Position numbers and translations under genes: made by a program. 64,000 nt of DNA. Origin: Archivesica marissinica. Its lineage: Eukaryota > Mollusca > Bivalvia > Venerida > Vesicomyidae. Under the pieces are notes generated by a model, which saw only the letters and a program-made list of their open reading frames with translations, was not told where the DNA came from and did no database searches. Below are positions 33,182 to 43,883 of this stretch, in pieces (within the stretch, counting starts at the first letter, position 1; each line of letters starts with the position of its first letter). The DNA is taken from contig CM026403.1 of assembly GCA_014843695.1 (NCBI GenBank), forward strand, positions 9,824,508-9,888,507. Reading direction: 5' to 3'.

Positions 33182-35462
33182 TGAATGAATGAATGGTGTT
33201 TTACGGCGCATCGACATCTAAGGTCATGTAGCGCGCATTAAAGTTATGTTTATTGTCGAGTGTATGAAATAAAATTCTATATAAGTATATGCATTACGTA
33301 AATATTACTACTAAGAAGTTATAAAGACGTAAGATTAATTACAGGTAATATATGAATGAATGATTACTACAAAGGCATGATTAACAATTGATATCACAGC
33401 TTATTATAAATTCCTATTGCCTTGATAAATGATATGATGGACTCTACTCTGATAGAGTCGAAGAGTTTTTTAATGTTGTCCACATTGTAGTACTGCAACC
33501 GGATTGGTTGAAGGTCAACACAGTGTATTAAGATATGCTCCACCGTGTATAGAGTATTGCATGGGATACATTCTGGTGCATCATCTCGTGACAACAGCCA
33601 TGAATGTGATATTCGAGAATGACCAATCCTGAGACGGGCAAGAATGACTTCTTCTCGACGAATAGGCCTGTAAATTGGGCACCATTCGCCAAGTGTTGGT
33701 TTGACCGAATGAAGTTTGTTAAAAATTTCACCATCCCATTGGGCCTGCCAAGAGGATTGAATTAAGGTAAGAATTGTAGATTTAAAATCGGTATAACACA
33801 CTTTAATCCTAGAAATTGATAATGACAAAGCCAGCTTTGCATTCTGGTCAGCCATTTCATTACCTTTTATTCCCATATGACTCGGAAGCCAGCAGAACAC
33901 AAATGTATTTGTTTCTGAAAGGGAAGAAATCCTTTCAAGCAAAGTACAAACAATAGGATTTTCAAACTTTTCATAATACAAAGCCTGTAAAACAGACAAG
34001 GAATCAGAGAAAATGATATATTGAACATAGTGTGATTCCACTGCAAGATCTAGAGCGAGATCTATGGCCTTCAGTTCGGCAGAGAAAATTGAGGACTTGT
34101 TTGGAAGTCTACATTTCCGATTTTTATTCCCAAAGATTGCTGCTGACGCAACAGTGTCACCAGCTTTTGAACCATCTGTGTATATGGCTTTGAAGTCAGA
34201 ATAAAATTCCCTGATTTCATGATATTTTGTTTGAAACTGGCTCCTGTCTGTAATAGACTTTTTATCAGAAGTGAGATCAAAGCGAAACTCGGCAGTTTTA
34301 AGGGTCCAAGGAGGAGAATCTGGGATTTTATACTGTGCAATAGATTTCATGTCAATATGTAGGTCATCTAGACATTGTTCCATGCGTATACCTAGTGGGG
34401 CAATAGCTCTCGGTTTTCTTTGAAACTGCACTTTAAATTGGGGTTGAAAGACCACTTTGTGAGCTGGGTTTAGAGGATTTGACTTGAGTTTCAGTAGGTA
34501 TTGAAGAGCTAGCTTCTGTCGTCTAGCATACAGAGAGGGTTCATTTGCTTCAGCATAAAGACTTTTAACAGGGGAAGTTCTGAAAGCTCCAAGGACTAAT
34601 CGTAGACCGTGATTATGTATAGGATCAAGTATTTTCAGGTACGATTTTCGTGCAGATCCGTAAATTATCGAACCATAATCCAGCTTAGAGCCAACCAATG
34701 ACCGATAGAGCCGTAGAAGTACCTTTCTATCAGCTCCCCAATCGGAGTGTGCCACAACCTTTAAAATATTTAGAGCTTTTTGACATTTCTTTTTTAAATT
34801 ATTGATATGAGGAATGAATGAGAGTTTTTTTATCAAAGATAACACCTAAACATTTGTATTCTGAGACTACTTCTACACGCGAGCCATCCAGGTAAATTTC
34901 TGGGTCTGGATGAAGTCCACGTAGATTACAAAAATGCATACATTTAGTTTTTGATTTAGAAAATTTAAAACCATTTTCATCCGACCAAGTCTGAAGTTTA
35001 TTCAGACATTGCTGGAGTTGGCGTTCTATTATGTTCATATTACTAGACCTGAAGCAAATAACAAAATCATCTACATAAAGGGAGCACTCAACCCCTGGAT
35101 TTATTGATTTAACAATATTGTTTATCTTAATACTAAACAATGTAACGGACAAAATACAACCCAGTGGTACACCCATCTGCTGTTCCCGAGCATCTGATAG
35201 GGTATTACAAACACGAACACGAAAAAGTCTTTCATTTAAAAATGCAGAAATAAATAATGGAAGGCGTCCTCTGAGGTCAAAGTCATGAAGATCTTTTGAA
35301 ATGCCATATTTCCAGGTTGTGTCATAAGCACTCTCAAGGTCGAAAAATACTGAAGCAACATGTTTATTGACAAAGCCCTCTCTTATAAATGTTTCGAAAC
35401 GAACTAGATGATCCAGTGTGCTTCGCTGCTGACGAAAGCCACTCTGGACATTAACAACATAA
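33182..35462 (-). mobile_element. 5'-truncated LINE with RNase H (I-group-like, LINE-5), target duplication
   Basis: Minus strand: RT (35455-34800), C-terminal RNase H and Cys motif, a 210-bp 3' UTR ending GTCGATGCGCCGTAAAACAC and a CATT repeat tail at 33182-33196. Flanking ACAGTACCACAA (33170-33181) and ACAGCACCACAA (35463-35474) match 11 of 12 and mark the insertion. A C-terminal RNase H is found in I, R1, LOA, Tad and related clades. Little decay: a single frameshift is evident. Confidence 0.9.
33394..35455 (-). pseudogene. LINE-5 ORF2: reverse transcriptase plus RNase H
   Basis: From 35455: SGFRQQRSTLDHLVRF, VFFDLESAYDTTWKYGI, QMGVPLGCILSVTLFS and SLYVDDFVICF (YVDD catalytic box at about 35070). 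A one-base insertion in an A run near 34826 shifts frame. Then 34845-33394 is open for 483 codons: LKKKCQKALNILK, SLVGSKLDYGSIIYGS, then RNase H with IYTDGSKAGD (Asp), FSAELKAIDLAL (Glu), IIFSDSLSVLQAL (Asp), WLPSHMGIKGNEMADQ (His and Asp) and a terminal C-x2-C...H-x4-C (CIPCN, HILIHC). All four acidic RNase H residues are present. The 5' half of ORF2 with the endonuclease is absent. Confidence 0.93.
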
Positions 35463-35474
35463 ACAGCACCACAA

Positions 35475-37260
35475 CATACAATATGTACAACAATTTACTT
35501 ATACAACAATTAGATGAAATATATATAGATGCAATGACTGAAAACAAATACAGTTTAATTTAGTACATGCACTTAGTTAACTGCATGCTTCTGCTGGATC
35601 CAAGTTCGTTATAAGTCTCTACTGGCTGTATCTAAGATCATGAACAAGTGCTTGAAGTTTGGTAGGTTAGGGTAATAGTTCGATACTCCTGTACTAGTCT
35701 ATGTGTACGCTATCATGCTTCCCAATTCATTCCGGGTATGTGGTGACTCCGCATCTTAGCTCCGGTCTGCAGCCCAACTTATTTACGTTCTGTGACGTTC
35801 GTCCTTCCAATACCTCCGGTTGAGTTCCGGATATGTGGCGACTCCGTGCTAGTTCCGGTATACAGTCCCACTTATCCACGTGCTCATTGCCGTTGGTGAT
35901 GTGTCGTCGCCCATCTATTGAGTATGTGGTGACTCCGTCCTTCGACAGTTGCTCCACTCATTGGCACGTCTACCTGGCTAGCAGTTGTATGGCAACCTCC
36001 TAGATTGCGAGGGGCTACAATATACGGATGTCAAATTAAGTGATAGTTCACCTTATACATGTTATATTGCATGTTCCTACCATTGACTTCCTCAGTCTAT
36101 TCCACAAGTTGTAGCACCAGTTGATACCTCTGATTAACATTCAAATATCCAATATAAAATGATTTGTTATATGTATCAATGATATAAATGTATCGTTGAG
36201 TAGTGTGATCATTAACATTGATCATTAACAAATCCGTTACTGGATCAAAGCAGTTCCATCACCTGATTATGATTATATACATAGTAAGTTATATCCTGTA
36301 AGCATTAACAGGTACCGTACACCCACCATTCCGGTTAGTGACCTGGTACATTTACTGCTAACGGACGGATGTCGTATCATACAACAGACGGATGCCGTAT
36401 CATACGGTGACAATTATACCATATACATGCATGACAGCATCAAGTCAATAACGGTTTTACCAACAAAGTCGATTCATTCAATGTACACAACATTGTAACA
36501 TGACGTAGACTCCTATATTTACAATTAACTTGTTTCACAATCGAGTGAACTAAACCTCGATACTAAACAACAATCTCAATAATTTAATCTGACTGTAACC
36601 TAGTCAATAACGTCTTACAGAAGAACCATGTTCCGCAATCGAGTGAACTTAAACTTGTATAAAAACAGTTTAGTATTTAAATAAAATACCGTAGAACGAC
36701 ACTTTGATAACATAATCCACTTACTTAGATATTTCTGACCAAGACGTTGCTCCCGTGTCGCTCTATTCTGTGAATAGTCTTATGTTGTCTGGTACAATAT
36801 CTGTCGTGTGGAGTTTTTATCAGTCGTCGTCACGACATAACATATCTATACATTTAACACGGGCTTTACATGGACATGAAATCAGCTAATTAGTTGGTGG
36901 CTAACTGTAAAGCCCTGGCATGTGGTTTTGTGGCAATCATGTGCACACAAATTGAATCAACTAATTTTACCCTGGCTGTTATGAGCCGTGAAACGTTTAA
37001 ACAGATTCCCCTGTGATATACAGGACGTTTGGTGTATAGTACAATATCGTACGTACACTTAAACTGACCAGATAAACTTAAACCGTGTATCGCTGACCAA
37101 TATTCTACACAATAAAACCTTGTTATATATAATGGGCAATTGAGGCCCCGACTTAGGGTTAAATACTATGTTATTCAAGAGTCATTTTGTGACACACTAT
37201 CGTTAATCAATATGGCTAAAACACATATGCATTACAAAGTGACAAACGCATACAACATAT
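35475..37260. other. Spacer, no gene recognised
   Basis: Contains a GTGGTGACTCCG-type motif repeated irregularly three times at 35737-35940, a short direct repeat GGACGGATGTCGTATCATAC at about 36362-36410, and two weak copies of the SINE B/D tail motif (CACAATCGAGTGAACT and CGCAATCGAGTGAACT) at about 36540 and 36635. 37194-37222 equals 33066-33094. No coding frame with a domain. Confidence 0.5.
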
Positions 37261-37264
37261 AAAC

Positions 37265-37544
37265 AGACGGACCTGTAATCCAGTTGTTAACACGCTGGAC
37301 TGGTAATCCATGGATCGCAAGTTCGATTCCTCGTCTGACCCTAATAAAATTAACAGTATTTCAGATGGGACTTTAAACCGAGCTCTCGTGTCGGTGCTGT
37401 ACACCGTGCACTTAAAATAACCAGAGGAGACTCTGGAATGAGTCTCTGTCTGTATCATTGCACTATCCTCCAACAATCTAAAATGACTAATCTCTTCAGG
37501 AGGCGTCGCTCATATGGGTAACCGGTAGCGACGATAAATAAACG
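37265..37544 (+). mobile_element. SINE family A copy 4, full length
   Basis: Head AGACGGACCTGTAATCCAGT, anticodon arm CTGGA-CTGGTAA-TCCAT, B box AGTTCGATTCC, body and tail ATGGGTAACCGGTAGCGACG plus ATAAATAAACG. Its downstream flank is shared with SINE A copy 2. Confidence 0.93.
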
Positions 37545-37546
37545 TA

Positions 37547-37640
37547 GAACACACACACGCTATTCATTCACAATAGGCTGTTTTCCATGAAGTGTACAAT
37601 GGCATTCAACGATACTGCTGGGGTACTAGTAGTGTAAACG
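37547..37640. repeat. Dispersed repeat H, copy 2
   Basis: Same order of blocks as 12910-13013 (GCTATTCATTCAC, GAAGTGTACAATGGCATTCA, GCTGGGGTACTAGTAGTGT) with small indels. Confidence 0.8.
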
Positions 37641-39117
37641 CTGATAAGATAATGCTGACAGATTAACCTTCAATCAATTAGAAGAGATATATAATCCAGG
37701 GTTTGTTTTCTCATCTTCATAGATTTGTGTATAGATTTGGCAGTGTTGTACATAACTTTCTATTTTCTGTGCACATAATATTTGTAAACATCTGTATAGA
37801 AGGCCACGCAGTGCGAATACAATACTTTGTACGAGTTATTTTCTTACAGCATTGCTTACCATGACATCACTGTATAGTTCATAGCCAAACTCGGTCTTAA
37901 GTTTTCTATAATAATCGAGTTTGGAGTGTCAGGCTTGTAACGTAGCCTAGTTAACACATTGACGATACTAACATGAATGAACATATATCCTCTAGTGTCC
38001 TCAACTCGTGATACCTTCGTGTTCGTTACCCCGGAAGTATTTACAATACTGCACGCGATCGCTGTTTTCTGACGTCATCAATCAGGAATAGAGACTGTCA
38101 ACGGTCATTTTCCATAATTGGCAACAAAAATGCTCCATATAATCATTGGAGGCGTAAGTAATCGGTTATTTTCCTTGTATTGGTATACAACATGCTATCT
38201 TTCATAAGGCAATATTGCATCACCATTTGCCCATTGGATTTACTGCAAAATATTGACCTTTTCCAGTTTTGTTTTGCGTCGTCTGATTTGTGTACCTACT
38301 TGTCATTTAATGTGAAGGTCAAAATAGACTGGGTTACAATTTTAGTTAGTGTAAGGGGAGATAGTTTTGGAGACTTCTCTTATATTGTTGTTGAGGTCCA
38401 TATAGTGGTTTACTGTCATCGTCAACAAAACGATGTGTTCTGTAATGCACTTAAAGGAATCTTTTTTAATTTAGGTTTATGGCAGTCCACCACCTACAAA
38501 ACGAACGTACAGGCAATATTCATATGTTACTCTCTTGTTTTTAGTTAAATGGGCACAGTGTGATATAATTATGTGACCATTGGACCCAACTCATTTACTG
38601 TTCAAAAGTCAGGTGTACAAGATGTGCAAATGCCTGTTAAACTGTGAAAGTGTTAACCGTGAAAAGAAATATTCATCAAAATAATAGAAATTATCATTAT
38701 GCTGCATAAAACGTGTTCGTTTTATATTTACACCCATTCGATGTTACGCAAAATTTATTTACTGAAAGGTCACGAAAACTCCGGTACCAGTCACCACAGA
38801 TGTCGGTTCCGGGTCGTGGCAAAAATGGCAGCGCCCATTGTTATTTACTTAGTTATATTCATTTCTAATTATTTGGAATACAAGAGGTTGTGCAAAACCC
38901 CAATTTGCACGAAATATTTATTATTGTTATATATAAATAATAATGTATTATATAAATACATTAAACTGTTTCTATATATGGCCAAATGTTTACCATGTAA
39001 TATATATATATTTGTTTTATGCATAATGTCTGCTGTATTTTTCGCGCCTAAAAGTATCAATCTCGATTCGCGAGGGAAATGACTTAAGAGGTTAGGCCTA
39101 ATCCTCAGTTTATCAAG
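37641..39117. other. Spacer, no gene recognised
   Basis: AT-rich. The plus-strand frame 38180-38548 is hydrophobic and Cys-containing, but no family is recognised and no supporting signals were seen. It is not called. Confidence 0.45.
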
Positions 39118-39336
39118 GCGTGGTTGCAGGTGTCCAGTTATGTAATACAAAGGCACCGAACTGGTTTGATGGTGTAATATTAGATAACAGGCCGTGGTTG
39201 CAGGTGTCCAGTTATGTAATACAAAGGCACCGAACTGGTTTGATGGTGTAATATTAGATAACAGGCCGTGGTTGCAGGTGTCCAGTTATGTAATACAAAG
39301 GCACCGAACTGGTTTGATGGTGTAATATTAGATAAA
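39118..39336. repeat. 74-bp tandem repeat, three copies
   Basis: Unit GTGGTTGCAGGTGTCCAGTT through TGGTGTAATATTAGATAACA; near-identical copies start at 39119, 39193 and 39267. Confidence 0.93.
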
Positions 39337-39942
39337 ATAACAGATGTTTTAGGAATTGTTATATCATATATACACTGATTCAATTATGTATATAAGAAAT
39401 GGATTTTATTAACATAAATCAGACACACTAGAGCCTAACTCCAGGAGCGAGAAAGGTCGTGAACAAAAAAAAAAAAAACTCTTAAATATTAAAGTTGTAT
39501 TAAATACGTGAACGGATGATAATTAGACCTTTTAAGAAACGATTGTTTTGGCTAATATATCTATTGAAATAGTTTGATAAGGTGAAGGAAATTAGTATAA
39601 TAGTAGAATTGTTATAACACATTGAAATAGTGAATTGAATAATGAGATGCGAGAAATCATGAATAAATGATACATGTTATAGATATCAAATAAAGCGAGA
39701 TTGTTGTAGATGATATTATACTAAGGACAATGAAAGACTGTGTTGAGTATTTGAAGGACCTTAGAGAAACCCCCTAGACAATTCCAGCGAGTCTACGATA
39801 GGATAGACCCTGGTTAGAGCATTGTTGAAGGACCGTAGAGAAACCCCCTAGACAACTCCAGCGAGTCTACGATAGGGTAGACCCTGGTTAGAGCATTGAT
39901 ATCGGAAAATAGACATAAGAAGAAACAGAGGCTCGTGACAAT

Positions 39943-39961
39943 TGGGAAGCTCGTCCGGGAT
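39943..39961 (+). promoter_or_regulatory. Primer-binding site, tRNA-Pro type
   Basis: TGGGAAGCTCGTCCGGGAT matches the tRNA-Pro primer site used by many retroelements (TGGGGGCTCGTCCGGGAT), apart from a GG/AAG difference. It lies 2 bases after a CA that would end the LTR. Confidence 0.8.
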
Positions 39962-40463
39962 CGAATCGGAATAAAGACGAGAATGGAGCAATAAAGGCGG
40001 GAGTTTGAATCGGAATAAAGACGAATCGGGATAACGAAATATCGTGACAGATCGGGAAATATTGTGGAGGACACTAGAATACATTTATCAAAGATACCAG
40101 GAACTATTAATTAACGTGAAAATAGAAGTGCACAAAAACAGTGTTAAAATTGGAAATTAAATAAATGAAGGACGCCATCGGATTATTATTAAATAATGAA
40201 CATTCTTAAAGTATTGGAATTATGTGAAATGAGATATATTTGGATTATTATTTGAAATATTTTAATTGTGATAAATTATTTATATTGGATTAACGGAGAC
40301 GACACGGAATTCGGTAAGTACCAATTTCTTTTCATAGAGGCTGTTTAATATATATAGTTAGACACATTATATTAGTGATTCACTGCCTTTATGAAACACA
40401 ATTCTATAATACATTTGGAGAGACATTATTGGGAGTAAAACTTTTGGGAAATACAAAAACAAA

Positions 40464-41531
40464 ATGGCTACGACTAGGAGTGCTAATAAGGAAATTGAGG
40501 GACCGGTTCGCCCCGACTTCCAGACCACAGGTGATGAGATATGGGATAAGTTAATGAGAATCCCCTACTTTAATCTAGCAAGCCTGTAACGCCAGGGTGA
40601 AATTTATGAGAAAGAGAGAGTAAAAGAGAGAAGAGAGAGAAAAAGAGAGAGAAGAGAGAGAGAAAGAGAGAGAGAGATAAGAGAAACAAAGAGAGATGGA
40701 CAGAGAAGAAAGGATGAATAGAGACAAGATTAATATGGAGATTCGCCTGAGAGAAATCCAGAGGGATCATGAATCTCGGCAAAATAACACCCTCCCTACA
40801 GACAATAGACCCCCTAAGACCAACATATCTGTTCCTAATTGGACCCCTACTATGAGGCCAGATAAATTCTTCTCAACATGTGAGAGACTGTTTGAAGCTA
40901 GCCAGATCTCCAAACAATCTTAGGTGGGGCATATTATAGACAAGTTATCTGAGAAGGCCAGACATATATATGCCACGCTTCCTGTCCAAGATGCTAATAA
41001 TTACTATACTCTCAAGGCCGCCATCTTGGATGAATATCGACTCTCACCCACTGTATACAGACACAATTTCTTCTCTTGGGTAAAGAAACCTCAGCAGACC
41101 TATTCAGAATTCATTAAGGAATTAAGGGAGCAAATGACACTATGGACGGAGATCAATGATCCGAGCGATGTCAACTGGGTCGAGCTGCTCTTGAGATATA
41201 GGTTCGATTCCCACTAAGTGATGAACTTAATTTGTTCATTCTGGATAAAAGAGCATCCACTCTCCAGGAATGTATTGCATTGGCCGATGAATATAATCTC
41301 CATCGCAGATTGGCGCCCAGAACGCGGATTAATTCGAATCCGAGTATGAAACCCAGAGATACAGAACACCGACCTCCAGCCCCAAGGCCATACACCCCCA
41401 CTCCCATGTATCGACCCAGTATGAGGATTGATAATTCCCAAGCTACACACAGAAATCCCCGTGTAGAAAAATAGTGTAGTTATTGTCGGCGAAATGGCCA
41501 CGCACATAACGAGTGTTGGGCAAATCCCAAT
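40464..41531 (+). pseudogene. LTR-retrotransposon gag remnant with CCHC zinc knuckle
   Basis: The ATG at 40464 (context AAAATGG) opens 41 codons (MATTRSANKEIEGPVRPDFQ) to a TAA at 40587. A GA-rich tract (40609-40695) encodes a charged Arg/Glu stretch. Frames then alternate: 40696-40921 (WTPTMRPDKFFSTCERLFEA), 40924-41215 (SEKARHIYATLPVQ, AAILDEYRLSPTVYRHNFFS, a capsid-like segment found in Ty3/gypsy gags), 41232-41472 (Pro/Arg-rich) and, after a TAG, CSYCRRNGHAHNEC (41475-41516), a C-x2-C-x4-H-x4-C knuckle. Gag would package element RNA. At least four stops or frameshifts; cut by a transposon directly after the knuckle. Confidence 0.82.
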
Positions 41532-41557
41532 AGGGCTATTTCACGATGACGTCATGC
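41532..41557 (+). repeat. ISL2EU left terminal inverted repeat
   Basis: Reads AGGGCTATTT then CACGATGACGTCATGC. Pairs with 46514-46539. Confidence 0.8.
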
Positions 41558-41617
41558 AATGTTTAGCGCAATGCATTCTGGGATAGGAACGGGGCGGATA
41601 TTGCAAAAATAACAAAT

Positions 41618-43070
41618 ATGGCGGAAACTATAGTTCGACTTGCGGAATGCGATGTGAAAGGTACGATTTTGCCACTGATTGTCGTCGAAGACAACAGCCT
41701 TCCTGATCTTATTCGATGGCTACATTGTCGTGGATTTAGTGCGTCTAAATCAGAATCGAAGAAACGACTGATAGAAAGGTAAATTACTCGTTACAAAACA
41801 CAGTCGTTGTTGTGTACAAAAATTCATTTTTCAGTGAACAATATTTCCTATCGATTGTGTTTATTATCTCAATGCCGTTATGTAGATTGAGAATTAACGC
41901 CATAATGTAATAATGTACTTACTTTATCGGCAGAAAATAATTGTTTACATGTGAAATTAAAATGATTCTATTTGACCTAGATTTATCACTTTGTCAGTTT
42001 ATATGATAATACTAGTAATGATGGTGTTGAACACGGTGTTGGAGATTTCGTCTAACGATAGGATTCGTCTATTTTGGCTTGTAGAATCCAGTATCGGTAC
42101 AAGATACAGAAAACATATGACAGTATTTGACTGTACAGCCTAAAGTTAGTAACACACATAATAACACAATGCTGATTATAATGATGGACTAAAAGTAATG
42201 TTGAAAATTGTGTTGATCACCAATCGACCGGGCCGGTTTCAAATGACCACCGATGGTTTCATCATATCCAACTTTATGTATTGATATGAGTCTGTCGGCA
42301 GGAATTTGTCGAATGTCCAGTTACATTATTTCTACAGCCGTATATTAACATTGTATTTCCAGGTGACCAGGTACAAGAGGGACAGCATTCAGCAACACTG
42401 TTGGTCAAGCCAACAACCCTATTTGGTTTAGAGAGAGGAAGGGACGCCTCACGGCCAGTAATGCAAAGAAATTTGTTGGGAATGGTAACGTTCACAACCT
42501 AGTGAAAAATGTCAGCACTGTTAAAAAACCTTCAATAACAAGGATTCCTGCAATGGCATACGGAATTCACAATGAAGGTGCATCAGTACAGAAGTATGTT
42601 GACCAGAAACAGTCAGCTCGTGAACTTGTAATAGTCACTGAATGTGGGATATTTGTAGATGCCAACTATGGCCAGCTGGCGGGTAGCCCAGACAGGCTAG
42701 TGGACGAGGATGGTGTCCTTGAGGTGAAGTGCTTGTATTCTTGTCAAGATATCAACAGTGTCGTTAACTTGATTGAAACAAATTTCAGGAATCTGCCTTC
42801 CCTGTTAAAATAATAATTGGGGCACCTGTATTGAAGGAGAAACATCCTTATTATCATCAAGTTCAGATGCAAATGGCGGTAACAGAGAGGAAGTGGTGCG
42901 ACTTTGTGTTGTTCACAAATATGGAGTGTGATGTGATTATCATTCGAGTTGCATTCGACAAAGAGTTCTGGGAAAGAATACGCCACAAGTTATTAGCATT
43001 CTATAATAGTCACATAATTCCAGCTTTAGTAGCACAGGGATTTTATTTTATAAATAGAAATCAATGGTGA
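41618..43070 (+). pseudogene. ISL2EU-associated SAP + YqaJ-type exonuclease gene, decayed
   Basis: Exon 1 (41618-41778) starts MAETIVRLAECDVKG, encodes a SAP-like DNA-binding helix pair (LPDLIRWLHCRGFSASKSES, KKRLIER) and ends at AAAG|GTAAAT. An AT-rich 590-bp gap follows. The nuclease block begins near 42371 (NPIWFRERKGRLTASNAKKF) and holds MAYGIHNEGA, GIFVDANYGQLAGSPDRLVD and GVLEVKCLYS, which gives the D-x(n)-E-x-K active site of YqaJ/lambda-exonuclease-like nucleases. A frameshift near 42790 leads to VLKEKHPYYHQVQMQMAVTE, the conserved Gln motif, and a TGA at 43068. The middle region expected in relatives is missing. Such nucleases are thought to help element excision or repair; here it is inactive. 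Confidence 0.85.
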
Positions 43071-43319
43071 ACATATTTCAATAACAATTATAAATGTCAA
43101 TAATGTTTATTTTTCGTTTCACCTTGGCTGTCCACAATCATACACCAGTTATAATATCAAACATTACAATGTTTACATCATGTACATGTAATAGCATGAA
43201 CTAATACACAAGTGTCTCTGTAAGCAATCTTGCTTTTAAAAAAACATAATGTGGGCAGAGATTAGTGTACTATTTTAGTTCATACAAAATTGCGAAAACA
43301 TGTTTTTACAACATTAATC

Positions 43320-43395
43320 ACAATCGAGACCTCATTCCTGATGGAATCCATCGGCATGAGGGAGAGATAAGTTGAAATGCGGAATTTAATCTTCA
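43320..43395 (-). mobile_element. SINE family D fragment (body)
   Basis: CAATCGAGACCTCATTCCTG and ATGGAATCCATCGGCATGAG are the complement of the family D 3' body, with the tail partly deleted. It lies between the two ISL2EU genes, so it inserted into the transposon. Confidence 0.75.
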
Positions 43396-43618
43396 ATCTA
43401 TGTTCCTGGGGGAATGTAATGCCGGTTATAACATGCTAGTCGTGAACAACCACTGTAGACCATTATGAAATATCAGTGATGTGCTAAATATTTGGTTTCG
43501 CCACTTTAATACATATTTTATATATACATGTATATAAAAGTTTATATCTAGTTTCACAGAACTCCCAAATTGAATATCGCCATGGATATATATATTGGCA
43601 TGCGGTAATTATCCTTAT

Positions 43619-43707
43619 GCTGTCGGATTAGTGCAGTGGTTACCACGCTCGCTTCTCACCAATGCAACCCGGGTTTGATCATCAGACTGGGAAGTTTGTG
43701 AGATGGT
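43619..43707 (+). mobile_element. SINE family B head fragment
   Basis: GCTGTCGGATTAGTGCAGTG, CTCGCTTCTCACCAATGCAA, then B-box-like CGGGTTTGATC. The similarity stops after GTGAGATGGT, so the 3' two thirds are missing. Confidence 0.8.
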
Positions 43708-43883
43708 GACACTGTAATCAATTACAATAGTTATCCTAAAATTTGAGCATGGTTATATTTATGTGTTCAAATTAAATGTAGGTAATGGAAGAGCAGTCTG
43801 ATCTATTTTGCACTGCTCAGGCACAGGTTATAATTTTTTAGGTAATTATTGTCCTGTGCGTATTGATTATTTGGTACGAATCA

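Larger units (their letters stand above)
39752..41531 (+). mobile_element. LTR retrotransposon 5' part: LTR end, primer site, leader, gag
   Basis: A 72-bp direct duplication (39752-39822, 39826-39897; CCCCCTAGACAACTCCAGCG) probably lies in the R/U5 part of the 5' LTR, whose upstream end I cannot place. The LTR appears to end ...TGACA at about 39940, then a primer-binding site, a 500-bp leader and a broken gag. The pol gene is not seen. At 41532 the sequence passes into the terminus of another transposon and retroelement sequence does not resume beyond it. Confidence 0.7.

Noticed and set aside
38180..38548. 122-residue hydrophobic protein
   Set aside because: No domain, no convincing start context and AT-rich surroundings; likely a chance frame.
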